A stretch of DNA of 64,000 bases from Halorubrum sp. F4 (GCF_027257195.1 NZ_JAPDFS010000002.1:208344-272343); one strand, 5' to 3'. Counted from the first letter of the stretch, positions 35,896 through 45,896 are shown. The notes: generated by a model not told the origin, from the sequence alone. Numbers and translations are program-made.

Positions 35896-36813
35896 ATGAC
35901 ACGCGAGGTCCTCCTCACCAACGACGACGGGATCGACGCGGCCGGGATCCGGGCGCTCTCGGAGGCGCTCTCCGCGGAGTACGACGTGACCGTCGTCGCG
36001 CCGGCGACGAACCAGTCGGGCGTCGGCGGGAACCGTTCGTGGTGGGAGACCACCGTCGAGTACACCGAGCGCGACCTCGGATACGCCGTCGAGGGGACCC
36101 CCGCCGACTGCGTCGCCGTCGCGGAAGTCGCACTCGAGTTGGAGCCGGACGTCGTCGTCTCCGGCTGTAACCACGGGCCGAACATCGGCGCGCACGTCCT
36201 CGGCCAGTCGGGGACGGTCGGCGCGGCCATGGAGGCGGCGTTCCTCGGAACGCCCGCGATCGCGGTCTCGCTGTACGACCGCGGGAATCTCCCGATCCCG
36301 CCGACGGTGAGCCACGACGACTTCGCGCTCGCGGGACGGGTGGCGACCGACCTCGTCGCTCGCATCGACGACGACGGACGGCTCCCCTTCGGCGCGGACG
36401 TGCTCAACGTCAACGTCCCCGCCGCGGACGACGAGGCCGCCGCCGACCCGACCTACCGGGTGACCGAACCCGCTCGCGGCTTCGACGTGATCGAGTTCCA
36501 CCCCGGAACCGACGCAGCGGGCGACGGGGGAGAAGCCGGGAGCGGGGCGGCGGACGGCGACGCCTCGGGGTTCGGCGAGCGTCGCGGCGAGATGGGAATG
36601 GAGCTGCGCGACCGCTTCTGGCGGGAGTTTCTCCGGGGCGACGTGGCCGACGACCCCGGGTCGGACCGGCGCGCGACGGTCGAGGGCGAGGTGAGCGTCT
36701 CGCCGCTGTCGTCGTCGCGATCGATCGCCGGCGACCGGGTCGGCGAGACGTTCGACGTAACGGGTGAAACGATCGACGTCACCGGCGAGACGGTCGACCT
36801 CGCCGGCGAGTAG
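35896..36813 (+). CDS. surE: 5'/3'-nucleotidase SurE
   Basis: 305 aa. Metal site LTNDDG (D10, D11), APATNQSGVGGN and VVSGCNHGPNIG match SurE, a stationary-phase phosphatase acting on nucleoside monophosphates. The core ends near residue 230; about 60 extra residues follow, ending in three repeats of the form GETxDVTGE/GETVDLAGE. The tail is unusual for the family. An upstream in-frame extension is rejected. The start lies about 200 bp after carA. Confidence 0.93.
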   Translation: MTREVLLTNDDGIDAAGIRALSEALSAEYDVTVVAPATNQSGVGGNRSWWETTVEYTERDLGYAVEGTPADCVAVAEVALELEPDVVVSGCNHGPNIGAHVLGQSGTVGAAMEAAFLGTPAIAVSLYDRGNLPIPPTVSHDDFALAGRVATDLVARIDDDGRLPFGADVLNVNVPAADDEAAADPTYRVTEPARGFDVIEFHPGTDAAGDGGEAGSGAADGDASGFGERRGEMGMELRDRFWREFLRGDVADDPGSDRRATVEGEVSVSPLSSSRSIAGDRVGETFDVTGETIDVTGETVDLAGE

Positions 36814-36830
36814 GCCTCAGTAGGCCTCGA

Positions 36831-37061
36831 CTACCGGGGCCGACGGGAGCCGTCGGTGAACTCCGAGGCGAGCCTGCTCAGGTACCAGACGAGGAGCAGT
36901 CCGAGGAGGAACCCGCCGCCGGTCGCGACGGCCAGTTGGACGGCGGTCGGGTCGCCGAGGAGGGTGATGAGCGGCGGCGAGACGGTCACCAGCAACAGGA
37001 ACCCGAGTTTCACCTTTCGGTTTCCCGCGTCGCGCTCCTCCCGCGACATCGGCTCTACCAT
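36831..37061 (-). CDS. Small two-helix membrane protein, uncharacterised
   Basis: 76 aa from the ATG giving MVEPMSREERDAGN. Two hydrophobic helices (about 17-33 and 38-60; LLLVTVSPPLITLL, then GGGFLLGLLLVWYL) and a basic tail. No family recognised. An upstream in-frame ATG at 37100 would add 13 residues. Confidence 0.65.
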   Translation of the reverse strand: MVEPMSREERDAGNRKVKLGFLLLVTVSPPLITLLGDPTAVQLAVATGGGFLLGLLLVWYLSRLASEFTDGSRRPR

Positions 37062-37502
37062 CCCGCACCTCCGGGCCGCAGGGACCCCGATCCGGACCAT
37101 CGCGTCTCCATGTCCGGTCCACGGCCCGGGCGGCTATCAACCCCGTGGACCGAGTCGTCTCGCGCGGTCCGGCTCGACCGAATCCTCTCGCTCGGCCCGT
37201 CTCGGTCGAATCGCCTCGATCGCGAACTGATCTACGCCAAACGACGCCGTTGGCTTATAAACGTCTCGACCGTTCACGCGGTATGCGGCGGTTATCGGTG
37301 TGAACGGTCTCGACGGTTTATCCCTGTACGCCTCCGATGTTCGGACGCCCCTACCCGCGGCCCCGACGGCGGGACGGGAGCGGACGGATCGACGACGTCT
37401 GAGCGGACAGATCGACGACGTCTCGCCGACTCGATCCGCGTCTCCCGCCGTGACGCCGACGGTTTCGCGGCGTTTTTGAGTCGACCCCGACAACCCGGAG
37501 GT
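37062..37502. other. Long leader region before gltX with repeats and stem-loops
   Basis: About 440 bp without a credible gene. It holds a TATA-like CTTATAAAC (37253-37261), an inverted repeat GACCGTTCAC-N22-GTGAACGGTC (37268-37309) and a 23-bp tandem duplication with one mismatch (37378-37400 and 37401-37423). The gltX core promoter is probably TTTTTGAG at about 37474-37481, with GGAGGT directly before the ATG. The upstream part may encode a small RNA or an operator. Confidence 0.55.
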
Positions 37503-39275
37503 ATGGACGACGAACTCCGCGAGCGGGTCGAGGCGGCCGGCGAGACGGCCGCCCTCTTCAATGCGCTCAAACACGACAGCGACCCCGACGTGGGCGCGAT
37601 CATGGGCCCGCTGATGGGCGAGAATCCCGAGTTCCGCCCCCACGGCGACGAGATCCCCGGCGTGCTCGCCCCGATCGTGAGCGAGGTCGGCCGGATGGAC
37701 GAGGCCGAGCGTCGGGAGCGACTCGAGGAGCTCGCGCCGGACCGGCTCGCGGAGCTGGAGGCCGACGACGAGGAGGACGAACACGTCCTCCCCGACCTGC
37801 CGAACGCGGAGGCGGGCGAGGTCGTGATGCGCGCCGCGCCGAACCCCAACGGCCCCTGGCACATCGGCCACGCTCGCATGCCCGCGGTCATCGGGACGTA
37901 CAAGGAGCGGTACGACGGCGAGTTCATCTGCCGGTTCGACGACACCGACCCCGAGACGAAACGGCCCGACCTCGACGCCTACGACGCCATTCTCTCGGAC
38001 ATCGAGTACCTCGGCTTCGAGGCGGACCGCGTCCTTCGAGCCTCGGACCGGCTCGAGACCTACTACGAGCACGCCCGCGAGCTGATCGAGCGCGGCGGGG
38101 CCTACACCTGCTCGTGTTCCGGCGAGGCGTTCTCGGCGTTGAAGAACGACGGCGAAGCCTGCCCGCACCGCGAGAAGGACGAGGAAACCGTCCGAGAGGA
38201 GTTCGAGTCGATGGTCGACGGCGAGTACGACGCCGGCGAGATGGTCCTCCGTGTACGGACCGATATCGGACACAAGAACCCGGCGCTGCGCGACTGGGTC
38301 GCGTTCCGGATGATCGACACGCCACACCCCCGCGAGGCGGCCGCCGACTACCGCTGTTGGCCCATGCTCGACTTCCAGTCGGGCGTCGACGACCACCTCA
38401 CCGGCGTCACCCACATCATCCGCGGCATCGACCTCCAGGACTCCGCGAAGCGCCAGCGCTTCGTCTACGACTACTTCGGCTGGAAGTACCCGGAGGTGCT
38501 CCACTGGGGTCACGTCCAGCTCGACGAGTACGACGTGAGCCTCTCGACGTCGACGATCAAGGAGCTCATCGAGGCGGGGGAGCTGACGGGGTGGGACGAC
38601 CCGCGCGCGCCGACGATCAAGTCGGTCCGGCGGCGCGGCATTCGGGGCGAGGCGCTCGTCGAGTCGATGACCGACCTCGGGATGTCGACCTCCGACGTCG
38701 ACCTCGCGATGTCGTCGGTGTACGCGAACAACCGCGACCTCGTCGACGACGGGGCGGACCGGTTCTTCCTCGTGCGCGACCGCGAGGACGACCCGGCCGT
38801 CGAGCTGCCGGTCGTCGACGGCGACGCGCCCGCGCCGGCCGCCGGCCGCCCCGCGCGACACCCGGAGCATCCCGACCGCGGCGACCGAACGATCCCCGCG
38901 GGACGGGTCCGCCTCGAGACCTCGGACCTCCCGCCGACCGGCGAGCGCGTCTGGCTGAAGGGGTACGGCTGCGTGCGCCACGCGGACGACGAGCTCGTCT
39001 ACGTCGACGACGACATCGACGTGGTCCGCGACGGCGACGTCGACGTGGTCCACTGGGTCCCCGCGGCGGAGTCGCTCGAGACGCTCCTGCGGACCGTCGA
39101 GGGCGACGTACGCGGCTACGCCGAGCCCGGGATAGCCGACGCCGGGACCGACGCAGTCGTCCAGTTCGAGCGCGTCGGCTTCGCCCGACTCGACTCGTTC
39201 GACCCGGCGGGCACCGACGAACCCGACGGACCGACCGGCGAGGAGGACCTGGTCGCGTACTTCGCACATCCCTGA
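37503..39275 (+). CDS. gltX: Glutamyl-tRNA synthetase (archaeal GluRS)
   Basis: 590 aa. A helical N-terminal appendix (1-100) is followed by the class I catalytic core with HIGH motif at 120-123 (NPNGPWHIGHARM), DDTDPETKRP, and SLSTSTIK in the KMSKS position (about 344-351); the C-terminal beta-barrels bind the anticodon. Loads glutamate on tRNA-Glu and, in archaea, also tRNA-Gln for transamidation. The start is placed at the GGAGGT-preceded ATG; a long in-frame upstream extension into the leader is rejected. Confidence 0.96.
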   Translation: MDDELRERVEAAGETAALFNALKHDSDPDVGAIMGPLMGENPEFRPHGDEIPGVLAPIVSEVGRMDEAERRERLEELAPDRLAELEADDEEDEHVLPDLPNAEAGEVVMRAAPNPNGPWHIGHARMPAVIGTYKERYDGEFICRFDDTDPETKRPDLDAYDAILSDIEYLGFEADRVLRASDRLETYYEHARELIERGGAYTCSCSGEAFSALKNDGEACPHREKDEETVREEFESMVDGEYDAGEMVLRVRTDIGHKNPALRDWVAFRMIDTPHPREAAADYRCWPMLDFQSGVDDHLTGVTHIIRGIDLQDSAKRQRFVYDYFGWKYPEVLHWGHVQLDEYDVSLSTSTIKELIEAGELTGWDDPRAPTIKSVRRRGIRGEALVESMTDLGMSTSDVDLAMSSVYANNRDLVDDGADRFFLVRDREDDPAVELPVVDGDAPAPAAGRPARHPEHPDRGDRTIPAGRVRLETSDLPPTGERVWLKGYGCVRHADDELVYVDDDIDVVRDGDVDVVHWVPAAESLETLLRTVEGDVRGYAEPGIADAGTDAVVQFERVGFARLDSFDPAGTDEPDGPTGEEDLVAYFAHP

Positions 39276-39369
39276 CGCCCGCGGTGCCGGGAGTGGGCAC
39301 GGTGTTGACGTTCCTCACGGCCCGCCGTCGGCACGGCGTTCCCGCGCGGTCCGCCGTCGCGGAGTTTAA

Positions 39370-39726
<357 letters not shown>

Positions 39727-39817
39727 CGGCCACGTCCCCGGACGGTCCCTCGTTTCGTCAACCGCCACGGGTCCCGGTTCCCCGAGGTTACAAGGCTCCC
39801 GGCCGGAAGTGACGCGT

Positions 39818-41203
39818 ATGTTCGGAACCAGCGGGATCCGCGGACGTGTCGGGAAGGAGGTCACGGCCGCCGTCGCGCTCGACGTGGGTCGCGCGGTGGG
39901 CACCGAGGCGGATCGGGTGATCGTGGGCCGTGACGCCAGGCGGTCGGGCGAGACGCTCCGCGACGCGTTGGTCGCGGGGCTCCGCGAGACCGGCGCGGAC
40001 GTGGTCGACGTGGGACGCGCGGCGACCCCGACGGTCGCGCGGGCGATCGGTGACCGCTCCGCCGACGCCGGGGTCGTCGTGACCGCCTCGCACAACCCGG
40101 CCCCGGACAACGGGCTCAAGCTGTGGACCCCGTCGGGACAGGCGTATCCGCCGGCCCGTCAGGACGTCATCGAGCGGCGGATCCGGGAGGAGGCGTTCGA
40201 CCTCGGCGACTGGGAGGAGCAGGGCGGATACGAGCGACGGAACGACGCGACGGACCGCCACCGCGACGCGCTGGTCGCGGCCGGCGAGCGCGCGGCCGAA
40301 ACGGGGACGACGGAACTCGACGACTCGGGAGGGCTTCCGGCCGACGACCCCCTCGCCGACCTCTCGGTCGTCGTCGACGTGGGTAACGGAATGGGCGGAG
40401 TGACCGCCGACGCGCTCCACGAGCTGGGCGCGGACGTCGAGACGCTCAACGCGACCCCCGACGGTCGCTTTCCCGCCCGCCCGAGCGAGCCGACCGCGGG
40501 GAACTGCGAAACGCTCGTCGCCACGGTCGAGGCGATCGACGCCGACCTCGGGGTCGCCCACGACGGCGACGCCGACCGCATGATGGCCGTCACCGACGAG
40601 GGAGCGTTCGTTCCCGGCGATCTGCTCCTCGCCGTCTTCGGCCGGGCGGCGGCCGAGGAGGGCGATCGCGTCGCCGCGCCGGTCGACACGAGCCTCGCGG
40701 CCGCGGACGCGCTCGCGGCGGTCGGTGCCGAACTCGTCTACACGCGCGTCGGTGACGTGTACGTGGCCGAGCGCGCCGCGGACGCGGGGGTCGCCTTCGG
40801 CGGGGAGCCCTCCGGCGCGTGGATATTCCCCGAGGAGACGCTGTGTCCCGACGGGCCGCTGGCGGCGGTCCGGCTCGCCACGCTCGCGGCGTCGACGCCG
40901 CTCTCGGAGCGAGTCGCCGCGATGGACCGGTACCCGATCCGGCGTCGGTCGGTCGAGACGGAACACAAGACGGCGGCGATGGAACTGATCGAGGAGCGCG
41001 TGACGGACGAGTTCGACGAGGTCTCCACGCTCGACGGGGTGCGCGTCGACGCGGACGACGGCTGGTTCCTCCTCCGGGCATCCGGGACGGAGCCCCTGGT
41101 TCGGATCACGGCGGAGGCGCGGGAGGCCGACGCCGCGGACCGTCTGCTCGACCGCGCGAGCGGGATCGTCGACCGCGCGCTCGCGGACGCGGCCGGTCGG
41201 TGA
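39818..41203 (+). CDS. glmM: Phosphoglucosamine/phosphohexose mutase
   Basis: 461 aa of the alpha-D-phosphohexomutase family. MFGTSGIRGRVG start, phosphoserine loop TASHNPAPDNG (S91), Mg2+ motif DGDADR (about 248-253), sugar-binding GGEPSGAWIF and the phosphate-binding RASGTEPLVRI. Interconverts hexosamine-6-P and 1-P, or phosphomannose/phosphoglucose. The GlmU-type gene 95 bp downstream supports the glucosamine branch leading to UDP-GlcNAc for glycoproteins and surface glycans. Confidence 0.88.
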   Translation: MFGTSGIRGRVGKEVTAAVALDVGRAVGTEADRVIVGRDARRSGETLRDALVAGLRETGADVVDVGRAATPTVARAIGDRSADAGVVVTASHNPAPDNGLKLWTPSGQAYPPARQDVIERRIREEAFDLGDWEEQGGYERRNDATDRHRDALVAAGERAAETGTTELDDSGGLPADDPLADLSVVVDVGNGMGGVTADALHELGADVETLNATPDGRFPARPSEPTAGNCETLVATVEAIDADLGVAHDGDADRMMAVTDEGAFVPGDLLLAVFGRAAAEEGDRVAAPVDTSLAAADALAAVGAELVYTRVGDVYVAERAADAGVAFGGEPSGAWIFPEETLCPDGPLAAVRLATLAASTPLSERVAAMDRYPIRRRSVETEHKTAAMELIEERVTDEFDEVSTLDGVRVDADDGWFLLRASGTEPLVRITAEAREADAADRLLDRASGIVDRALADAAGR

Positions 41204-41297
41204 GCGGATCGGCAGCCGCCGGTCCGTCCACCGGTCGGCCGACGGCCGCCGGACGACGCCGCAATACCTTTCCCGCCGTCGGCTGACGTGCGGGTAT

Positions 41298-42482
41298 ATG
41301 CAGACCGTCGTACTCGCGGCCGGCGAGGGAACGCGGATGCGTCCGCTGACCGCGAACACGCCGAAGCCGATGCTACCGGTCGCCGGAAAACCGCTCGTCG
41401 TCCGGTGTCTGGAGGACGCGATCGCCGCCGGCGCGAGCCGCATCGTCGTCGTCGTGGGGTACGAGGCGGACGTGGTCCGAACCGCCCTCGACGAGCGCGA
41501 CTGGCCGGTACCCGTCGTGACCGTCACGCAGGCCGAACAACTCGGGACCGCGGACGCCGTCCGCACCGCCCGAAGCGAGCTCAGCGAGGACCCCTTCGTC
41601 GTGTTGAACGGGGACGCGCTCTACGACCGCGAGTCGTTGGCGGCGCTGTACGAGGCGGACGCCGCGGTCGGCTCCTATCGGGTCGAGAACCCCTCGTCGT
41701 ACGGGGTGTTGCGCGTCGCCGACGGTCGGGTCGAGGGCGTCGTCGAGAAGCCCGCGGACCCGCCCTCGAACCTCGTGAACACGGGCGGGTACGTCTTCCC
41801 CGCCGAGGCGCTCGCGTGGCTCGACGTCGACGAGAGCGAGCGCGGCGAACTGGAGCTCACGGACGTGCTCCAGCGGGCCTGTGAGACGACCGACGTGCGG
41901 TCGGTTCCCTTCGATCGCTGGCTCGATGTGGGCCGGCCGTGGGAGTTGCTCGCGGCCAACGAGTGGAAGCTCGCGGAGCTCGATCGCGAGGTCGCAGGCG
42001 ACGTCAGCGACGACGCGGAGCTCCGGGGGGACGTCGTCGTCGAGGCGGGCGCGACCGTCGAGCCCGGCGTCGTGATCGAGGGGCCGGCGCTCGTCGGGGC
42101 CGGCAGCCACGTCGGCCCGAACGCGTACGTCCGCGGCGCGACGTACCTCGGACCGGACGTGCGAGTCGGCCACGGCGTCGAGATCAAGAACAGCGTCGTG
42201 ATGGCCGACTCGGCGGTGCCACACCTCACGTACCTCGGCGACAGCGTGCTCGGCGAGGACGTCAACCTCGGCGCGGGCACGACCGTCGCGAACCTCAGAC
42301 ACGACGGGGAGCCGGTCGAGCTCACGGTGAAGGGCGAGCGGGTGAGCACGGGCCGTCGGAAGTTCGGGATCGTCTGCGGCGACGGCGTCAGGACCGGGAT
42401 CAACTGTACGATCAACGTCGGGATCGTCCTCTCCTCGGGCGCGACCGTCGCGCCGGGCGAGACGGTCCTGCGGGACCGGTGA
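41298..42482 (+). CDS. GlmU-type sugar-1-phosphate nucleotidylyltransferase/acetyltransferase
   Basis: 394 aa. N-terminal nucleotidyltransferase (about 1-225; VLAAGEGTRMRPLTANTPKP) and C-terminal left-handed beta-helix of hexapeptide repeats (about 235-394; YLGDSVLGEDVNLGAGTTVA, GRRKFGIVCGDGVRTG). It should uridylate N-acetylglucosamine-1-P and perhaps acetylate glucosamine-1-P, as in archaeal bifunctional enzymes; a dTTP- or glucose-specific activity is possible. It follows the mutase gene. Confidence 0.88.
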   Translation: MQTVVLAAGEGTRMRPLTANTPKPMLPVAGKPLVVRCLEDAIAAGASRIVVVVGYEADVVRTALDERDWPVPVVTVTQAEQLGTADAVRTARSELSEDPFVVLNGDALYDRESLAALYEADAAVGSYRVENPSSYGVLRVADGRVEGVVEKPADPPSNLVNTGGYVFPAEALAWLDVDESERGELELTDVLQRACETTDVRSVPFDRWLDVGRPWELLAANEWKLAELDREVAGDVSDDAELRGDVVVEAGATVEPGVVIEGPALVGAGSHVGPNAYVRGATYLGPDVRVGHGVEIKNSVVMADSAVPHLTYLGDSVLGEDVNLGAGTTVANLRHDGEPVELTVKGERVSTGRRKFGIVCGDGVRTGINCTINVGIVLSSGATVAPGETVLRDR

Positions 42483-42504
42483 GGAGACGGGAGGGAACGC
42501 CGCC

Positions 42505-42999
42505 ATGTACCGGAACGGCCACGTCGGGGCCGCGCTCGCCGCGTACTCGCCGGTCGGGTTCACGCTCGCCGCGCTCCCCGGGATCGAACTCGCGGCGGTC
42601 GCAGGCGCAGTCGTCGTCTCGACGGCGATGCTCCCCGACCTCGACACCCGCGTCCCGTTCGTGACACACCGCGGGATCACCCACACCGTCTGGTTCGCGC
42701 TCGCTCTCGGGGCCCTCTTCGCGCTCGTCGGCGGTGCGGTCGGATTCGGGGCGGGGGTCCTCCGGGCGATCGCGTTCGGCGCGCTCGGATTCGTGCTCGG
42801 GGCAGGAACGGTCGTCTCACACCTCCTCGCGGACGTTATCACGCCGATGGGGATCCGGCCGTACGCGCCAGTCAGGGGCGACCACTACACTCTCGACGTC
42901 GTGCGGGCGGCGAACCCGATCGCGAACTACGTCCTGCTCGCGTCGGGCGGGACGGTCGCCGGCGTCGCGGTGCTCGCCGGGACGGTCGTCGGCGGGTGA
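42505..42999 (+). CDS. Membrane-bound metal-dependent hydrolase-like protein (DUF457/YdjM type)
   Basis: 164 aa, about four transmembrane helices. MYRNGHVGAALAAY, STAMLPDLDTRVPF, THRGITHTVWF and TVVSHLLADVITPMGIRP carry the His/Asp residues of the family. Biological role is not well known. It follows the GlmU-type gene by 22 bp and is probably cotranscribed. Confidence 0.83.
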   Translation: MYRNGHVGAALAAYSPVGFTLAALPGIELAAVAGAVVVSTAMLPDLDTRVPFVTHRGITHTVWFALALGALFALVGGAVGFGAGVLRAIAFGALGFVLGAGTVVSHLLADVITPMGIRPYAPVRGDHYTLDVVRAANPIANYVLLASGGTVAGVAVLAGTVVGG

Positions 43000-43060
43000 C
43001 CGGGTCGGTTTCGACGACCTCCGCGTCACCGTCGCTCGTCGTCCGAGCCTCGTGAGAAAG

Positions 43061-43135
43061 TGGGTTGGGGCAGATTTGAACTGCCGGCCTCCTCCATGTC
43101 AAGGAGGTGTCATAACCGGACTAGACTACCAACCC
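43061..43135 (-). tRNA. tRNA-Val (anticodon GAC)
   Basis: On the minus strand, acceptor GGGTTGG/CCAACCC with A discriminator; anticodon stem CCTCC/GGAGG encloses TTGACAT with anticodon GAC; T arm GGCAG-TTCAAAT-CTGCC. No intron, no CCA. Confidence 0.93.
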
Positions 43136-43296
43136 GCCGGGGCTTACTGACGCATCTCGTCGTATCCGGGGGACGTAATTGAACCTTTCGTTTCGGGGGC
43201 CCGCGAGACGATCACGGGTTCGGATCGGCGACGTCGTGGTGGCGTACCGTCGACGGCTTTCGACCGGTTTTACTGCGTCGGCGCGAGCCGTTTCGT

Positions 43297-44418
43297 ATGG
43301 TCGATCTCTCCGCTCGTGTGGACCGGTTGGACGAGTACCTCGACGCCCGCGGGCTCGAGGCCGTGTGGTTCGCCGAGCCCAACGGCTTCGCGTGGCTCAC
43401 CGGCGGCGACAACGTCGTCGACGCGGACGCTTCACTGGGGATCGCCGCCGCCGGCTACGACGGCGAGTTTCGCGCCGTCACGGACAGCATCGAGGCCCGC
43501 CGGCTCGCCGACGAGCAACTGCCGGAGGCGTTCACGGTCGAGTCGTTCCCGTGGTACGCGACGTCGCTCGCGGAGGCGGTCGCCGACCGCTCCCCGCTGC
43601 CCGCCGCCGCCGACTTCGACGCGCCGGAGTTCGATCCGGTCGAGGCGAGCCGACTCCGACAGCCGCTCACCGACGAGGACGTCGAGCGCTACCGCGAGTT
43701 GGGCCGTGAGGCGGCGGCCGCCCTCGAGACGGTCTGTCGAAACCTCGAGCCGGAGGACCCCGAGTACGAGGTGGCCGCCGGGATCGACATCTCGCTCGCC
43801 TCGCGGGACGTGAACACGCCGGTGGTCCTCGTCGGCGGCGCGGAGCGCGCGAAGTCCTACCGCCACTTCGTCCCCACCGACGCGACCCTCGGCGAGTACG
43901 CGCTCGTCTCGATCACCGCCGAACGCGGGGGACTGTACGCCTCGCTCACGCGGACGGTCGCGTTCGACCCGCCGGACTGGCTCGAGCGACGCCACCGTGC
44001 GGCCGCCCGCGTCGAGGCCACGGCGCTCGCCGCGACCCGAGCGGCCGCCGCCGGCGACCTCGGGGAAGGCGAGGGTCCGGGGACCGCCGGCGACGTCTTC
44101 GAGGCGATCAGCGAGGCGTACGACGCGGTGGGGTTCGAGGACGAGTGGAAGCACCACCACCAGGGCGGGGCGGCGGGCTACGCGGGGCGGGAGTGGATCG
44201 CGCGCCCCGACGGCGACGAGCCCGTGGTCGAGCCGATGGGGTACGCCTGGAACCCGACCGTGGCCGGCGCGAAGAGCGAGGACACGTACCTCGTCGACGG
44301 CGACCGCCACGAGCTGCTCACGAAGACCGGCCAGTGGCCCACACACGAGGTCGACTCCGTCGCCGTCGACGGCGTTCCGACGGAGACGTTCGAGCGGCAC
44401 GCGCCGACGGTCCGCTGA
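43297..44418 (+). CDS. M24 (pita-bread) peptidase-like protein lacking the metal-site aspartates
   Basis: 373 aa. N-terminal creatinase-like domain (about 1-125) and C-terminal pita-bread fold (about 130-373). The strand that normally carries two metal-binding Asp residues reads LVSITAERGGLYASLTRTV, with Ser in both positions, while the His region HHHQGGAAGY and the Glu region EPMGYAWNP/AKSEDTYLV are kept. It may be a non-peptidase or use altered chemistry. TATA-like GTTTTACT at 43267-43274. Confidence 0.82.
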   Translation: MVDLSARVDRLDEYLDARGLEAVWFAEPNGFAWLTGGDNVVDADASLGIAAAGYDGEFRAVTDSIEARRLADEQLPEAFTVESFPWYATSLAEAVADRSPLPAAADFDAPEFDPVEASRLRQPLTDEDVERYRELGREAAAALETVCRNLEPEDPEYEVAAGIDISLASRDVNTPVVLVGGAERAKSYRHFVPTDATLGEYALVSITAERGGLYASLTRTVAFDPPDWLERRHRAAARVEATALAATRAAAAGDLGEGEGPGTAGDVFEAISEAYDAVGFEDEWKHHHQGGAAGYAGREWIARPDGDEPVVEPMGYAWNPTVAGAKSEDTYLVDGDRHELLTKTGQWPTHEVDSVAVDGVPTETFERHAPTVR

Positions 44419-44533
44419 ACTCCGGCCTCGACGATCGTTCCTCCTCACGTCACCGCACGCCCCGCTTCGTGTGGGCGACGCCGCGATCCGCGTGGGGGGA
44501 AGTTTCATGCTGATGGAACCCGATCCGTCTCCC

Positions 44534-45412
44534 ATGTCGGACGACCCGTATCGCGGTCCTCGATCGGCGCTCGAGGCTGCGGCCGAAAGGCGGGGTATCG
44601 ACGACCCGAACCCGAACGGGGGACCACGGGTCGCGCGAGTCCCGAACTCACACGTCCACGACACCTTCGAGGTGGGGGGACTCGAGACGAAACGCGACGA
44701 GTCGCTCCTGGAGGCGATCCTCGCGGACCGGGACGGAGTCAGCGCCGCCTCGGCGACCCAGCGAAACGGGACCGTCGGCGTCCATCACGACCCGTCCGTC
44801 TCGCGGGACGACCTTCGGGGCGAACTGGAGTCGCACGGCCTCGCGGTCGCTCCCGGGGACGAGGCGTTCGCGAGCCGGCGGGCCTCGCAGTTCGCCTCCG
44901 CCCGCGTCGCCGTCGCGGTGCTGTTCGGGCTCATGGTCGCGACGCCGTACGTCGCGGTGTTGTACCCCACCCGCCTCGAGTGGCTGTTCTACGACCCCGT
45001 CACCGTCGAGTACCTCCGGTCGATCCTCGACTCGCGGGTGGCGACGCACTTCTTCGTCAACCTCGCCACGCTGTCGGGCGTCGCGTTCCTCGTCGCCTGC
45101 GGACCGACGATCCGCCGGGCGGTCGCCGCGGCGACCGAGGGTCGGATCACCCGAGAACTCGCGTTCGTCGGCGGCGTCTGTGCCGTCTTCGGGTACAGCA
45201 CTCTCGCGGCGTTCACCGGCTTCGGCGGCGCGGTCCACTACGACCTCGTCGCCTACGCGGTCGCCGGCGTCACCGTCTGGACCCACTTCGCGACGGAGGA
45301 GGCGTCCGTCGAGCAGCGTGCGACCGAATCGGACGCCGTCGTGAGCGGCCGGGAGTCCGAGGCGGACGCCGACGTCGACGACCGCGTCGCGCTGACCGAC
45401 GGCGGGCGGTAG
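44534..45412 (+). CDS. Four-helix membrane protein with N-terminal HMA-like domain, uncharacterised
   Basis: 292 aa. Residues about 40-110 look like a ferredoxin-like/HMA fold without the metal CxxC (FEVGGLETKRDESLLEAILA). Four hydrophobic helices follow (about 125-145, 170-190, 205-225 and 230-250), then an acidic tail. The first part resembles the regulatory domains of metal pumps, but no pump domain is present. Function unknown. The ATG at 44534 is preferred to one 11 codons upstream. Confidence 0.72.
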   Translation: MSDDPYRGPRSALEAAAERRGIDDPNPNGGPRVARVPNSHVHDTFEVGGLETKRDESLLEAILADRDGVSAASATQRNGTVGVHHDPSVSRDDLRGELESHGLAVAPGDEAFASRRASQFASARVAVAVLFGLMVATPYVAVLYPTRLEWLFYDPVTVEYLRSILDSRVATHFFVNLATLSGVAFLVACGPTIRRAVAAATEGRITRELAFVGGVCAVFGYSTLAAFTGFGGAVHYDLVAYAVAGVTVWTHFATEEASVEQRATESDAVVSGRESEADADVDDRVALTDGGR

Positions 45413-45484
45413 GCCGGGCGGTTCGGTTCCGACGCTCTCCCGCGCAATCGCCACGCGTTTATCGCTGGAATCGAACGATCGGAC

Positions 45485-45883
45485 ATGAAGGAGACCCTGG
45501 AGTCGGACCTCTACCAGCGGACGAAGGCGCTCTTAGAGCCCGGCGACATCGAACTCGCCGGCTGTATCGTTCACACGGATCTGGCCGGCCAGGAGGACCT
45601 CGAGATGCACGAGCTCACCGTCGACGCCAACGAGGTCATCGCCGACCACGCCGGGAAGGGCGAGACGTACATCGAGGCGGGCAACGACGACACCGACTTC
45701 TCGTCGAACCAGTTCCAGGGACGCACTCTCGAGGACGAGGCGTTCGTCTGGGAGTGTCAACAGCTCCTGCGCGACGGGACCTTCGACGTGGTGTTCTACT
45801 ACGAGGCCGACGTCGACCAGGCGGCGCTCGCGGCCGATCTCGCCGACCTCGACGGCGTCGACCGCGTGACGCAGGTCCCGTGA
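45485..45883 (+). CDS. Conserved haloarchaeal protein (possibly DUF5778)
   Basis: 132 aa. A compact alpha/beta protein with MKETLESDLYQRTKALLEPG, a central SSNQFQGRTLEDEAFVWECQ and the tail DVVFYYEADVDQAALAADL. I associate this with a small haloarchaea-specific family but cannot confirm its number. TATA-like CGTTTATC at 45456-45463 gives a leaderless start. Confidence 0.72.
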   Translation: MKETLESDLYQRTKALLEPGDIELAGCIVHTDLAGQEDLEMHELTVDANEVIADHAGKGETYIEAGNDDTDFSSNQFQGRTLEDEAFVWECQQLLRDGTFDVVFYYEADVDQAALAADLADLDGVDRVTQVP

Positions 45884-45896
45884 GGACGCGATCGCC

